Source: Rhizophagus irregularis
Lineage: Eukaryota; Glomeromycota; Glomeromycetes; Glomerales; Glomeraceae
NCBI RefSeq assembly: GCF_026210795.1
Contig: NC_089433.1
Location: 4,551,001 to 4,615,000 of the forward strand
Length of the DNA stretch: 64,000 bases
Direction of reading: 5' to 3'
Each line of letters begins with the position of its first letter. The stretch's first letter is position 1. Position numbers and translations under genes: made by a program. Below are positions 1 through 11,125 of the stretch, one piece after another. The notes below the pieces were generated by a model, which saw nothing but the letters and a program-made list of their open reading frames with translations, did not search any database and was not told the DNA's origin.

Positions 1-1
1 T

Positions 2-337
2 ACGATTTCTTCCTTAACTGATTGGACTGATCAATTCCATCATACCATGTCCCAAAACAGGGCAAAGTCTTCTCATTCTCTGACTAAACGTCAATCTAGA
101 GACATTCTTAAATCTGAAATGAATAGATTAGTCGCAGCTCACCCTAATATTTTAATTGTTGACAACCAATATCATTGTAATTCTCGTATAGTTTGCAATG
201 TTAGGGGTAATTTAGTCCCCTTTGATCCTTATACATCAGATGACATGAAAAGTCTTGAAATGTGTTCTTTAAAACGTGATGTAAACATCAATTTGAATCT
301 TTCTTTGCATCATAACATATCGAAATGGTCCGTCTAG
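2..337 (+). CDS. hypothetical protein, probably 5'-truncated by the window edge
   Basis: An open frame runs from base 2 to a TAG at 335-337. The first ATG is at 47, but the frame is also open upstream, so this may be the last exon of a gene that starts outside the window. The ATG form has 96 residues. The N-terminal third is basic (Lys/Arg with Ser). It continues with a short hydrophobic strand (NILIVDN) and a Cys/His pair (YHCN...VCN) that is too sparse to call a zinc finger. I recognise no domain and assign no function. Composition is less repetitive than the surrounding AT-rich DNA, which is the main reason to list it. Confidence 0.35.
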   Translation, partial: TISSLTDWTDQFHHTMSQNRAKSSHSLTKRQSRDILKSEMNRLVAAHPNILIVDNQYHCNSRIVCNVRGNLVPFDPYTSDDMKSLEMCSLKRDVNINLNLSLHHNISKWSV

Positions 338-1159
338 ATCTTTCCTTTGCTTATGATTCCAAGCAGGTGGGTCTGTCTAATAGTTCTAATACTAATTAAT
401 TTTCTTTTTTTACAGTATAGAATTTATTACTTTTTCTTTTTGTTTTTTTTTGGAATCCTTTTATACATAGATTTATCTATTTCTGATACTTGTTTTTTTT
501 TACAAGATAGTTTTTTTTACAATTAGAATAGTGTGAATCACTCCACTTATGACAGTATTTACAGGTGGCGACCTTGTGTCGAAAGAAAAATACGGATCGA
601 GAAATCTTTTTTTTTTGGTTGTTGGGGTGGATGCCCTATTCCTTTGTTGGTCGTAGCTTAGGAAAAGACTAGGTTCTTTATATAATTAGAAGTTTGGGTC
701 CGTTAGGTAATGGATGATAGTAAGAAGTAGGATAAAACCCTTTAGAGGGTATATGTTCTGTTTAATTGTCTGTCCAACTTCACATAAAATAAATAAATAA
801 ATAAATAAATGATAGAATAAGAGAAATAGGTTGCGTGGAGAATATGCGAAGTTATAAATATAAGACGGTCAAGGCTAAACTTTGCTTCACAATAATCTAT
901 GAAGAAATTTATAAGCGAGGGCCAATATAACAATTAAAAAGAACGGTCGTCAATATTTTTTCCGAATGTTTGATTCTAAGTTAACGTTCAGGCGTAAATA
1001 AAAAATTTTGTTGGCAAGAATGCGCAAATTTCTACAGGAAATGAGATAACAGATGGTGAAATTGTGAAAGAACATAACAAAAAATACGGAGCCTTTTTCG
1101 GAAAAGTTATTAGGATCACAAATTAAAATATATCTTAATATACTAACAACAAAAATGAT
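338..1159. other. gene-free stretch with an (AAAT)n microsatellite
   Basis: No supportable gene. Homopolymer T tracts lie at 405-520, and a short AAAT microsatellite at 784-811. Minus-strand ORFs at 742-933 and 950-1183 are AT-rich and hydrophobic with no recognisable motif, and were rejected. Confidence 0.5.
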
Positions 1160-1539
1160 ATGATGAACATGATAACAAATCATAAGTTAGAAAAAGGATT
1201 ACAATTGAAAAGTCAAGATGAACTTATAGGAAAAGACGGTAATTTCAGGTCTCAGAGGATCCACAAGACGAAGCTGAACAACAAGGTATCAGACAAGTCA
1301 AAGGACGAACAAACTCACGATACAAGGAATAGTCTACTAGATCTAAAGGAACTTGGAAATGACAAGGTTACAAATTTTAATAAATTGAACGAGGTTTTTA
1401 GCGATAGAATAAATAAAATTAATGATAATCAAAGGTAACAACGGGTAAGGTATTAAAAAAAAAGAAAGATGGAGAGATTATAAATGAAAATAAAAACGTG
1501 TTGCGTCTGATCGATTGTGAGAGTGATAGTAGTGAATAA
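1160..1539 (+). pseudogene. Lys-rich hypothetical ORF with a frame change
   Basis: A 92-codon ORF at 1160-1438 is rich in Lys, Asn, Asp and Leu. Shortly after its stop, another frame stays open to a TAA near 1539 and ends in an acidic DCESDSSE tail, so the two pieces may once have been one reading frame. No family is recognised. It could equally be a chance low-complexity ORF. There is no plausible intron between the two pieces, because the gap is too short. Confidence 0.2.
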
Positions 1540-1596
1540 AAATTTTAATATGGTAGATTTAGATTTGTATTATTTATTTCATGGGGAGTTGGAAAT

Positions 1597-1633
1597 AATA
1601 GGGTTTTTTTCCCGAAGGGAAAAAAGCCCTATT
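1597..1633. repeat. perfect hairpin, 17-bp stem
   Basis: AATAGGG followed by a T-run and CCC is mirrored, after a GAA loop, by GGG, an A-run and CCCTATT. The arms pair almost completely. It lies in non-coding DNA 340 bp before the CCCTATA transposon and shares the CCCTAT core of that element's ends, so it may be a tiny solo remnant. A transcription terminator role is not supported in a eukaryote. Confidence 0.6.
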
Positions 1634-1971
1634 GTTTTCCTTCCCAGGAAATAAATGGGTAATCCCCTGGAGCGTGTCACTCATTAAATATTAACTATTT
1701 CAACTATTTTAAACTAAAATTAGTAATTTTCCGGCTATATATATGAGACCGGGAAATAACTAAATAGCTTAGGTCTTTTATAATATAGAATATAGATTCA
1801 AATTTGTATTAGATAGATACTTTATTAACACAATGCATGATTTTGGGGTTGATTACTTTTGTAATTTTCTCTAAAACTAAATAAAGAAAAAAATAAATAA
1901 TTACTTTTGTTTACTGTCTCAATCGTAAAAAACCATTGTCAATTTGCGAAATCTTTTTGTTTTGCCCTCAT

Positions 1972-3722
1972 CCCTATAAAAAATGACCCTCCAGAATATT
2001 TCCGGTATAACTCCATGGGTTCCGTAAATATTCAGTGAATTTTTTCGGAATAATAACCGGTTGAATAACAATCCGGATTCTCTCAGTAATTTCAGCAATA
2101 TAAATACGGAATTATCAGATTTCTAAAAATAACTGATAATTTGCTGATAATTAACTATGATAAAAAATGGAAAAAATATGAATATATCTAAATAAAAAAG
2201 CAAATAAAAAATTCACTAGGGATAACAGTCAGTGACGCCTTGGATCTGTAATCCTAGTTTTTTATTATGTAATACAACGCCGTAACGAACTATAATTTAT
2301 AAATAAAGTTTTATTTAAAAAAAATATATTATTAAGAAAATTAATACAATAGTAGTATTAAATATTGGCTTTATTATTAAATATTAAACTATTTATACTT
2401 TCAAATTAATAAGACGCGTATATACTTTTCAAAAGTTTATAAATATATAAACTTTGTTTATTTATTATAAATACAACTCAAACTTTTATCTAATTAAACA
2501 TTCAACTCTTAAAAGAAATTTTTAAAATATTTATTGTCAAAGAAAAGAAAAGATGTCACAAAGTACTAATCACACTATTGATATTTGTGAACTTAGTTAT
2601 GAACAGCGCAAACAACTCTTTGCTTAAGAATTAATAATTTTATGTAATTATTATTACAGAATGATTTACTCGTGGTGAGTGTATAAATTCATATTTTTAG
2701 TGAAGGTATAAAAATGAGTATAAAAATAAATAATCTTCATTATTTTATTACGGTTCAAAGACACAAACCTTACATTACCAGTTTCTGAATCTAACTTTAT
2801 ATTTCGTGAATGGCTTGCTTTGTATTGTAATAATACAGGTTTGTGCTCTATTATATAACTTTTTGTATTTTTTTAAAACAACTTTTACTTAATTTTATTA
2901 TTGTTGACCAAGCCAAAAAAAGAAAATCGCTGGTGCAAAAGAATATGGCCTTCCACTACCACAGCAAAAAAAAAAAAAATTATCAAACCACCTAATAATA
3001 AGAAGTGTAACATGAGTGATTCTACTGGCAGCTTGCAAGCTTCTGGAAGTACTTCAAGTATTATTTTTATAATTATTCCATAGTAATTAATATTAACATT
3101 TTAAATAATATAAACACTATTATTTTTTATTTTCAAAAGCAACAACTTCTATCTCCAAAGCTAATGCGCTAGATACTGAGGCTCTACCATCTTCCACTCC
3201 AGGCGAAGTTAATACTTCTGAAACTAAGGCCAATTCTCTCCATATTACACCTGTTATGGATAAAATTGCAGAAACTTCTAGTAAGGCAGTAATTTCATTT
3301 TTTTCAAATAAATATAATTATATTTATTATGCTTTCCAATTTTATAGGTAAAAAAGAAAAAGAAATCTTCCTCACAAATCCAAGTAAAACTACAAAATCT
3401 TCATGAATAACAAGGTCTGTTGGCAAGAAAACTAATTAGTAACATAAAGGAGAAATCCTAGAATTGTATCTTGGAAATTTATCCGAAATTTATCCATTTT
3501 ACGCAATAAATTATTCTATGAATTAAGTTTTTTATTAGTTTATTATCAGTGTTATTAATTAAATCTATTCAATAAATTTTCAGTTTTTTTACAGGTAATT
3601 TCAGTAAAATTTCCATATAAATGCCGCAAATATGAGACCTTTACTGAATAAACACGGAATTGTCTATTTAATAATATAAACGGAATAAAAACGGAATCAA
3701 ACGGATCAAAATTTTTATAGGG
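1972..3722. mobile_element. CCCTATA-ended DNA transposon (1.75 kb), non-autonomous
   Basis: The left end reads CCCTATAAAAAATG and the right end is the inverse, AAATTTTTATAGGG. The bases CAT stand immediately outside both ends (1969-1971 and 3723-3725), as expected for a 3-bp target duplication. Subterminal DNA on both sides is rich in ACGGAAT/CCGGATT-like motifs. No transposase is visible; the interior holds a degenerate multi-exon gene. A second, palindromic member with the same tip lies at 62282-62576. Three-base duplications are usual for PIF/Harbinger-type transposition, so mobilisation by such an enzyme is an inference. Confidence 0.7.
2553..3410 (+). pseudogene. degenerate multi-exon gene inside the CCCTATA element
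   Basis: Coding-like pieces occur in order: MSQSTNHTIDICELSYEQRK from 2553, interrupted by TAA near 2626; FKDTNLTLPVSESNF near 2755-2840; a Lys-rich piece at about 2905-3056 ending STGSLQASGSTSS; TTSISKANALDTEALPSS at 3141-3285; and a terminal VKKKKKSSSQIQVKL exon ending in TAA at 3410. The last pieces are flanked by good AG and GT sites. The early stop and loss of frame between pieces point to a dead copy. The product is not recognised; the Ser/Thr/Lys-rich tail suggests a nuclear or regulatory protein, but this is only a guess. Confidence 0.4.
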
Positions 3723-3959
3723 CATATATGATTTATAAAATAGTCCAATTCTTTCTTCTATTCAGTTGCAGTCAATATAATTTTTTTTTAAAAAAACCGT
3801 AACGCGTTTATTATTTATGAACAAGTCAAAAGATATAGTTACATAAAGCTATAAACACCTAGAAAAAAGCAGACAAGACCTACTTTCCTCTATAACTGAG
3901 TCCAATCTAGTCTAAAAAACTATGACAAATCTAAAAATTAATAATTGTTAATTTTAAAA

Positions 3960-5000
3960 TCTATCTATTGTGTATGTTGCAGTCAATTTAACATTTTGGT
4001 GCTTCTGGTTTATTTATTTCAGGTCTAATTCCCCTACAGATTTCAAATGCTAATATTTCATCATGTGCAAATTTGTCAAAAGGTTATCTTCCAGTTACTA
4101 AAAAATACATCTCTGCTAAATCCATATCTGAATTACAAAATATATAACTACCATAATATAAAAACTAATAGTTGCCAATATATTTCCTGTATGAAAATCA
4201 CGATGAACCTTGATGAATATTTATTTTTAAGACCAATAATAATAATGTTTAATAATGCATCAAGATTATATGACCAATCAAGTTTATTATAATGCTTATT
4301 TATCCAATAACATACTATATTTCCACCTCTTGCACAATCAAGAACATAATATAATCTATCCTTCCATATTGCTGAATAAATTGTAGCAAACCCACCTTCA
4401 TCTATTTTTTTAATATTTTTAAATTGGTTATAATGTAAAATATTATATCATTCGGTTCATTAAGTTTTTAATTGCATTTCTTAAATTATCAATTTTTCAT
4501 TTCCAATTGTCCATTTTGTAAAATTTAGTTTTAAATTGTTTACCTGAACATTCTAACACCATTTATATATTACACGAACAGATTTCACCACACTTTTTAC
4601 AATATGATGAAAAATAATGATATAAGAATTTGTATCTGGATCTTGAGATGTTTCATATATCGATACTAAATTTTGCTAAATATTTATTAACCTATAAAAT
4701 AAAAAAAAAACAACCTTTTTATTTGAATTTCTTGTCCATTTTTTATTATAACCAAATAAATAATGGACTATTTTCCATCTTGCTAAATATATCGTAACAA
4801 AATCATCGCTTATTTTTTGAATATCCTTTATTTTTATATTTATCGAAAATATAATTATGACAAACTACACATATTTCAAAAATATCCACAAATTCGCATT
4901 CAACAACAGATGATGCGAAATAACTTCCTGATGAAGAAAAAACTTTTTTAGATAAAAAAATTTTTCGTTCAGAAATAAACATTATTAACTCTTTTTAATA
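3960..5000 (-). pseudogene. protein-kinase relics (at least one copy, probably two)
   Basis: Read on the minus strand, fragments of the Rhizophagus-type kinase appear in the correct order but in several frames. From 4980 to 4600 there is an N-lobe-like stretch (FVTIYLARW, then TSQDPDTNSYIII). From about 4540 to 4370 a second lead-in appears with K-W-T-I-G-N followed by YNQFKNIKKIDEGGFATIYS. From 4260 to 3990 come a catalytic-loop remnant (V-H-R-D-F-H-T-G-N-I-L across a frame change) and a C-lobe piece, FDKFAHDEILAFEICRGIRP. Several stops and frameshifts separate them. This is a dead gene or two overlapping dead copies; the kinase identity is secure from motif order. Confidence 0.7.
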
Positions 5001-5926
5001 ATATTGTTGTAAAAAATCATATTTCTCTCAACTAGTTGGAAAAAATCCAAGAAGAAATTGGCGACTTCCAAAAACATTATGAAGAAACTTCAAAAACGTC
5101 ATGATGTGACTGTGCGGGCACTTAACAAATAAGCCACTTTAATAACCTTAAATATAAGACTATACAACCTGAACTGTATATACAACTTCTTTCCGCTTAT
5201 GTCAACTTCGTAATAAAATGTCTATACGTCCATACACGAATATTTTTAATCGCAAACAGTGTCATTGGTTTTTTAAACGAAAGTAAAGAAAAGCGGATCG
5301 AACAACTCTTCTAACACAGAGCCATCTATGGAGGAGCAGTTACAACAAACATTTTTGCATTCCTCTTTCTACTACTATAAGAAAACGGAACTTAGTTGGA
5401 CGCTAATGAAAAATGCTTAGAAAAATAAATTTTATCCAATAGTATGTAATTAGATTCATCCTATTAGTAGAAGTCTGAGCTAAAACGCTAAGATGGGCCT
5501 TTTTTTCGAATGTCTTCAAAGATTTGTTCTAGAAAATAAATAGATAGACACCTGCCTAAGAGATTTTTGAAATTAATATTTTAATAAATTAATATTTTAA
5601 TAACTGTCGAGTACTGGTTACTGCATTAGCGACTCCTAATGAAATGGAAATTTTATTATTTAAACCGAAAATTAACTTTTTCGATTATTAAATTATTTAT
5701 GATTAACGTGGTAAAGGATTATTAAAATCTCGCATGTTCATTTATAATTTTTAACAAATATTTCTGTTAAAATAAAGAAATATTGAATTTTTATTAAGAA
5801 AACATCTAAATTAAGACATGATAAGTTTTTGTGTAAAAGCAAATTTTTTTTTTTTAAAAAATAAATAAACAAAAAATAATTGTAACTATAAATATTATCT
5901 AGAGTCCGTCTCTTTTAACTCTTTTA
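5001..5926. other. gene-free stretch
   Basis: AT-rich DNA between the kinase relics and the hydrolase. A short coiled-coil-like phrase (LEKIQEEIGDFQKHYEE) can be read near 5040 on the plus strand but stops at once. Nothing else is supported. Confidence 0.4.
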
Positions 5927-7367
5927 TCAAATTTTTTCACCATATAAAAACTTTCCAATGCGTTTGACGGTGTTATCATAAGCACCACCCCTACTTAATG
6001 CCCTAGTTGCCGCATAACCATGCATATTAGCATCATCTACCACGAATTCTGTTTTTATATTATTTTGTTGTAATTTTCCAATAAATGCTGTAACATCATC
6101 CAAAAAAATGTCAAAACTTCCAACGCAAGCAAATACTTTCGGTAAACCCAAAAGTTGACTTTCAAATAATGGAGAAATCATTGGACAAGATGGAAGAAGA
6201 TTTGAGTCGCCAATATATAAATTTGTGCTATTGTTGAACCAGGTAACATCTGTGATGTCATTCGAAGCATTGTCGATGAATGATCGAGTATTTCCTAGTC
6301 CCTGAAAACCCCAAAAAGAATTATAAAATGAATAATTAGCAAGAATACTACGTATAAAAACTATAAAATCATAAATTACTTACGGATACTGTAGGAGAAA
6401 GTAAAATAAGAGCAGCAGGAGGATCGGTATATGCTTGATTTATAAGATGTATTGCGCTAATTATAGCCAAATTTCCGCCTGAACTATCACCAGCTAAAAA
6501 AAAAAAAATATTTTTGAATAAAATTAATTTAGATTAAAATATTAATTTAAATAAATTATCAAAATATGTACCAAAAGCAATTTTGGATGGGCTAATTTTC
6601 TTTTCATTAATAAGCCATTGATAACACTCCAACATATTATCTCTAGCAGCTGGGAATGGATGCTCAGGCGCCAATACTATAAAATTAAAATTTCGATATT
6701 CGTTATAGATTATACATTCAAAAACATAATACGTTAATATTTAATTAACTTACGATAATCTAGTGATAAGATTTGTGTTCTAACGCCATAACTCAATTTC
6801 CATGCTTTAATCCAATCGATGTATGTATCTAAGAGAAATAAAGCGTCACCGAAAACGAAGCCACCACCTATTTCGTTCAAAACAAATTAATATTATTGAA
6901 AAATTTTTTACTTTTTTCGATTCTTTACTTACCATGAGCGTATAAAATAATCATATCAGCATCCTTTCCAATTTCTGCACGATCAACACCATCAGCAATT
7001 AAATATCCTTCCCATCCATCTTCTTCGTTACTCGTATTCAATTTCTTTACCCAATGATTTTGTCTTCCACGAGTGAATTTTTCAGATCCACTAAATAATT
7101 TTCTTAATAGCCATAGTGGTAAGTATAACTCAAAGGTTTTAAGGATGGTCGCTGTTATACGTTGATATAAGGATGGTGTCAAACATTCTTTATCAAAGAA
7201 TAAAGACGTGAAATATGCAAGAATTGCTAGTGGAATCTTAAATGCTAAAATAATACATATATAGAGTTGATTTAATTAATATCTCAGGAATAAATAATTT
7301 CTTATCGACATTTTTATACTTTACCCAAGACTAAGGTACACAAAAGTACAGATAAAATGAAATCCAT
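5927..7367 (-). CDS. alpha/beta hydrolase, HSL/fold-3 (lipase/esterase-like) family
   Basis: Six exons on the minus strand: 7325-7367, 6933-7244, 6754-6867, 6572-6676, 6384-6493 and 5927-6301. All have GT..AG borders and stay in phase, giving 352 residues. Family hallmarks are complete: HGGGF oxyanion motif (about 118-122, split by an intron), LAPEHPFPAA, GDSSGG with predicted nucleophile Ser195, SFDIFLDD with acid Asp292, and MHGYA with His322. Residues 1-30 are hydrophobic, so the protein may be membrane-anchored or secreted. Members of this family hydrolyse ester bonds in lipids, sterol acetates or xenobiotics; the substrate here cannot be told. The usual Arg of the Y-R-L-A-P-E motif appears as Leu, which could also mean the exon 3/4 border is slightly off. 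Confidence 0.88.
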
Positions 7368-8755
7368 TTTTGATATTGATAAAAATAAATGAAATTAATC
7401 GGTGTTTATATTAAATGTTTTTAAAAAATTATGCTGCGCATCACATGAAAAATTTAATTCAAAAATGTGAAATCCGCATGCGAAAAATTTGTTTGAAAGT
7501 GATCTGCATAGGCACTTTTCCCATATTAATTAGCGTCAAAATTTTTTCTTGTGACTTCATCGTGACTTTTTCTTTTTTTTTTTAAGTAAATTTATTTTAT
7601 TCGTTAAAATCATGGTAATAGAATGGGGAAATTGTATTTTAACGCACCCTGCACAAAATGCATCTCGACTACTGTTGACAGCAGGAGTTTAGGTTAAGTT
7701 AGGTTAGCATTTTGTACGTCATATCCTTTCTATGTCCCTATTTTTAGTATCACTAATAATAAAAATCTCCGTTAAATAACATCCCTGCATTTTACGTGGA
7801 ATGCATCGAAGATAAAAACCCTTAAAAAATATTTTTATTTATTGCAATTAATACAATTAATTCAATCAACCCAATTTAGGACGATTATCCTCCACTTTTG
7901 AAGTTGAATTATTATTAATACCCCACTTTATTATAGTCGAAGACATACAAAATACAGTAATAAATCATGTTGATAGTGACTTTGAAGGAGAAAATAATCA
8001 CCCCTTAAATTTTATATTCTCGTAACGTCAAATTCTTTAAAATTATTGAAATAATATGAAATATGTAATTTTTTTCGTAAAACTTTTATAAATCACGAGA
8101 TATTTCAATTTATGTATAGAATCACGTGAAAGTTGAGTTAAAAATTTATTTCGTCGGGAGTTAGTTAAGCGTTGGGACTGGTTGAAAAATAAAAATGTTT
8201 AAACGATTGCATTGCATAAATATTGTTCATTCCTTGTTGAGAAAAACTCGGGAAAATTTGGTAATAACTTAATCGTGTTCTGTCGTTACTCGTTAGTTTT
8301 CACCTTATTCTGAGCTTTAACGAGTTTTACCGAATGTACTGTACCTATCCCGTATTTGATGCAAAATTTGAGTCGGGTCATTAACCCGGGTAAACTCAGC
8401 CCGTACGAATTACAATAAGACAACATTTTTCTATTATTTCTATTATAGATGTAAAGCCCATTTAAAATTTAGACAAATAACAAGTGCGTACATGAAGCAT
8501 TATTGTTCCGAACATGCGCAAAAAACCCGAGAAAAAAAATTATTTTTATGCAATCAATTTCAATGATTAATACCGCAAAAAATTTGTATAATATTCTTTG
8601 TTTTAATCTTTATTTCGAGACAAAAATCTAAATGTATTAAACATATGCTTGTACATAAAATGATCGCCGCTATGAATGGCTGCGCCATAATTAATTAATG
8701 AACGGACGTTAATTTTTTTTGCAAAATAAAAAACAAACTTTATATACAGGTGAAG
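7368..8755. other. gene-free stretch between hydrolase and kinase relic
   Basis: No ORF with recognisable content. It contains the hydrolase's upstream region, a TTAGGTTAAGTTAGGTTAG run near 7690 and AT-rich DNA. Nothing else is supported. Confidence 0.4.
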
Positions 8756-9240
8756 ATCATGCGATGATAAATAAATTATTAGAAAAGAATTTTACGATAT
8801 AATATTGGAATGGATACACTATTGATCAATTTTTTGATATTAAAGAAATAAGAAAAGATGATTTAGGTGATTTATCACAATTTTACAGAAATACGGTAAA
8901 CTGGTTCGTTATATTATAATAAAAGGAATTAATGAGAAATTCTTACTTTATTTTGTATAACTCAAAAATCTATAAGTTCACTGTTGAAATATACTTTATT
9001 AAAACAAATATATTATTCCTAAATTATGAATTTAAAGTAAATATCACAAAAGATTATTTGTTTGTAGTTCTTCACGCTGTGAAAAATCTGTATGATTTGC
9101 ATAATTCGCAAAATATTTTAATCCGTTTAACGGAAAATGTTTCACTTATCAAAATGACGCAACTGATCTACATCATTTGAGATTAGTGCTGGTCAACGTG
9201 ATAATTCTGGCCTATATTATATTAAAATTAAAATGATGCC
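8756..9240 (+). pseudogene. possible kinase relic, heavily decayed
   Basis: Weak fragments occur in kinase order: YTIDQFFDIKEIRKDD near 8815-8865 (compare the I-D-x-F and I-K-E-I lead-in of local kinases), HAVKNLYDLHNSQNILI near 9075-9120 (compare D-L-H-S-G-N-I-L) and FEISAGQRDNS near 9175-9210 (compare EIxxGxRxxP of the C-lobe). Frames change between them and stops intervene. Each match alone is poor; their order makes a dead kinase more likely than chance. Confidence 0.3.
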
Positions 9241-9864
9241 AACTAAAATGAAGTAAATCCCGCTTTAAATGGCAGGTCATTTCCGAGCACTTATTCAATA
9301 AAAGTAATATTCTTAAAAAAGTCATCTTAGTTGCATACAGAGCTATTTAAGCTAAGATGGTTCGTTCATACACGCGTATAGAAAAATTATCAACCGACAG
9401 TGCACAAATGGGATCTTTTAGGATGACGGATGGTGTATAGATTAATAATATTAGATAGTCGTCCCGTAATTTAGTTACTTACAAATTGTAACATATAAAC
9501 TTTCTAAGAACAACGTTTTTTTTCCGCAACACATGTTAAAATTAAAAGTGGAAATTTTGGTGATTGGATAAAAAATTATTAATAACTTTAATTTAATTAG
9601 TCGTACAAAATAGAATTATTATTAAATTATTAATAGAGTCCTTAAGGAAAATTCATCAAGAACGGATGGTTTACCTTGATTTACATACAGTCATACAGGA
9701 AATAAATTAAAATTATAATATGTAGTCCTTGAACTCTTGAAGTAATAAGAGATGACGATAAACAAGCAGCTGATACATAATTTATGATTATTACGTATTT
9801 AATAATAATTGACCTTTTCTAATACTCACATGATGAATCCTAAATATCACTACAAATACAGTCA

Positions 9865-10137
9865 AACCTCTATATACCGATACAGCTTTTTTTAGAAAAA
9901 AATATCGGTATATCAAAATATCGGTACTTGTAATTCGTTAGCAAATTATAATGCGGGCCAAAATCTAGGTATATGTTGTTATACTTTACTATAAATGGAC
10001 AAAGGAATTGTATCGATATATGTTATATTGTGAAATTATGTTATAATGAGGTTTTTTTATTAGTTGCGAAACGGGAAAAAGGAAATTCATCGGTATATGT
10101 CAATTATCGGTATATAAACTATCGGTATATCGAGGTT
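9865..10137. mobile_element. MITE with AACCTC-ATATACCGATA inverted repeats
   Basis: The left end AACCTCTATATACCGATA is mirrored at the right by TATCGGTATATCGAGGTT. Further TATCGGTATA copies lie just inside both ends, so the element can fold on itself. It is about 273 bp with no coding capacity. The flanks give no clear target duplication. Tips of this type are reminiscent of Tc1/mariner-derived MITEs, which is an inference only. Confidence 0.65.
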
Positions 10138-11125
10138 ATTATGTTGATTTAAATAAAAAATGTTGTGATTCATGATTCAAGTCCAGATAATAGACCAAAT
10201 GTTATTTGACTATTGATCTTCGAAAGGAACATTATGAAATTAAAAAAAATATTCCAGAGAAGCGGAAAAATATAGAAATTTACATTACATTTTGTAAGAA
10301 ACAGAAACTTATTTATACGCCTTGACCGCTTAATACAATTTACGATTTTATGCTAAATAAAAGTTCTTTTACGCATAATATTACTTGTATGAATTTTTAA
10401 TTGCAATTTAATATAATAATAATAAACATTTATTCTTGATACATGTATTAATTGTATTATTGTAGTTTCTACTATTACAAATAGAAATTAATTTATAATA
10501 ATTACCTAACGCCTTCTCTTGATTCATTGTGCGCAATGGTCTTTTATTTTCTTGTGAAACCTTAATAAAACAATATATTTACAAGATCATATATAATTAA
10601 ACTCTTAGATTTATTATAATATAGTAGTTGAAACAATAAGAAATGTAAATTCAAGTGGATCGCGATCAACCTTTGGATATGAAAATTCCCCTATGTTACA
10701 TTAGAAATAACATATAGGACTGATCATCAAGGATTTAAGTTTCAATTCAATAATATAAATTCATATTTGTAAGTAGGTTATTATGATTCCGGATAAATTT
10801 CCTAGAACTTTACCGAATAAAGTCTTATTTAACACGATTCATTATTACTCAAAGCCATTATATAATCGTTAAGAGAACCCTCTTTCCATATTTAGTCAAT
10901 TAGTATGACTATCAAAAGTAAAAACTCCGGAATTTAACCGAAAACTAATTAATCTATGGAAAATTCTCGGATCTATCGGGTAAATTTTGATTGTTCCAAT
11001 GGGAACATTTCAGGGGCTTTTCGACACAAAAATAAATATAAATAAATAAGAAAAAAAAAATTTTTTTTTTCAATATTGAAGATTCAAAGAAATCGTTACA
11101 TTTCACTAAATATACATTTTTTAAT
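10138..11125. other. gene-free stretch upstream of the glycosyltransferase
   Basis: AT-rich, with no supportable ORF. A poly-A/poly-T tract near 11050-11070 lies about 60 bp before the start codon of the glycosyltransferase gene and may belong to its promoter. Confidence 0.35.

Noticed and set aside
7690-7712. TTAGGTTAAGTTAGGTTAG, resembling an interstitial telomere repeat
   Set aside because: Not TTAGGG, only three loose copies, no other end-of-chromosome signs.
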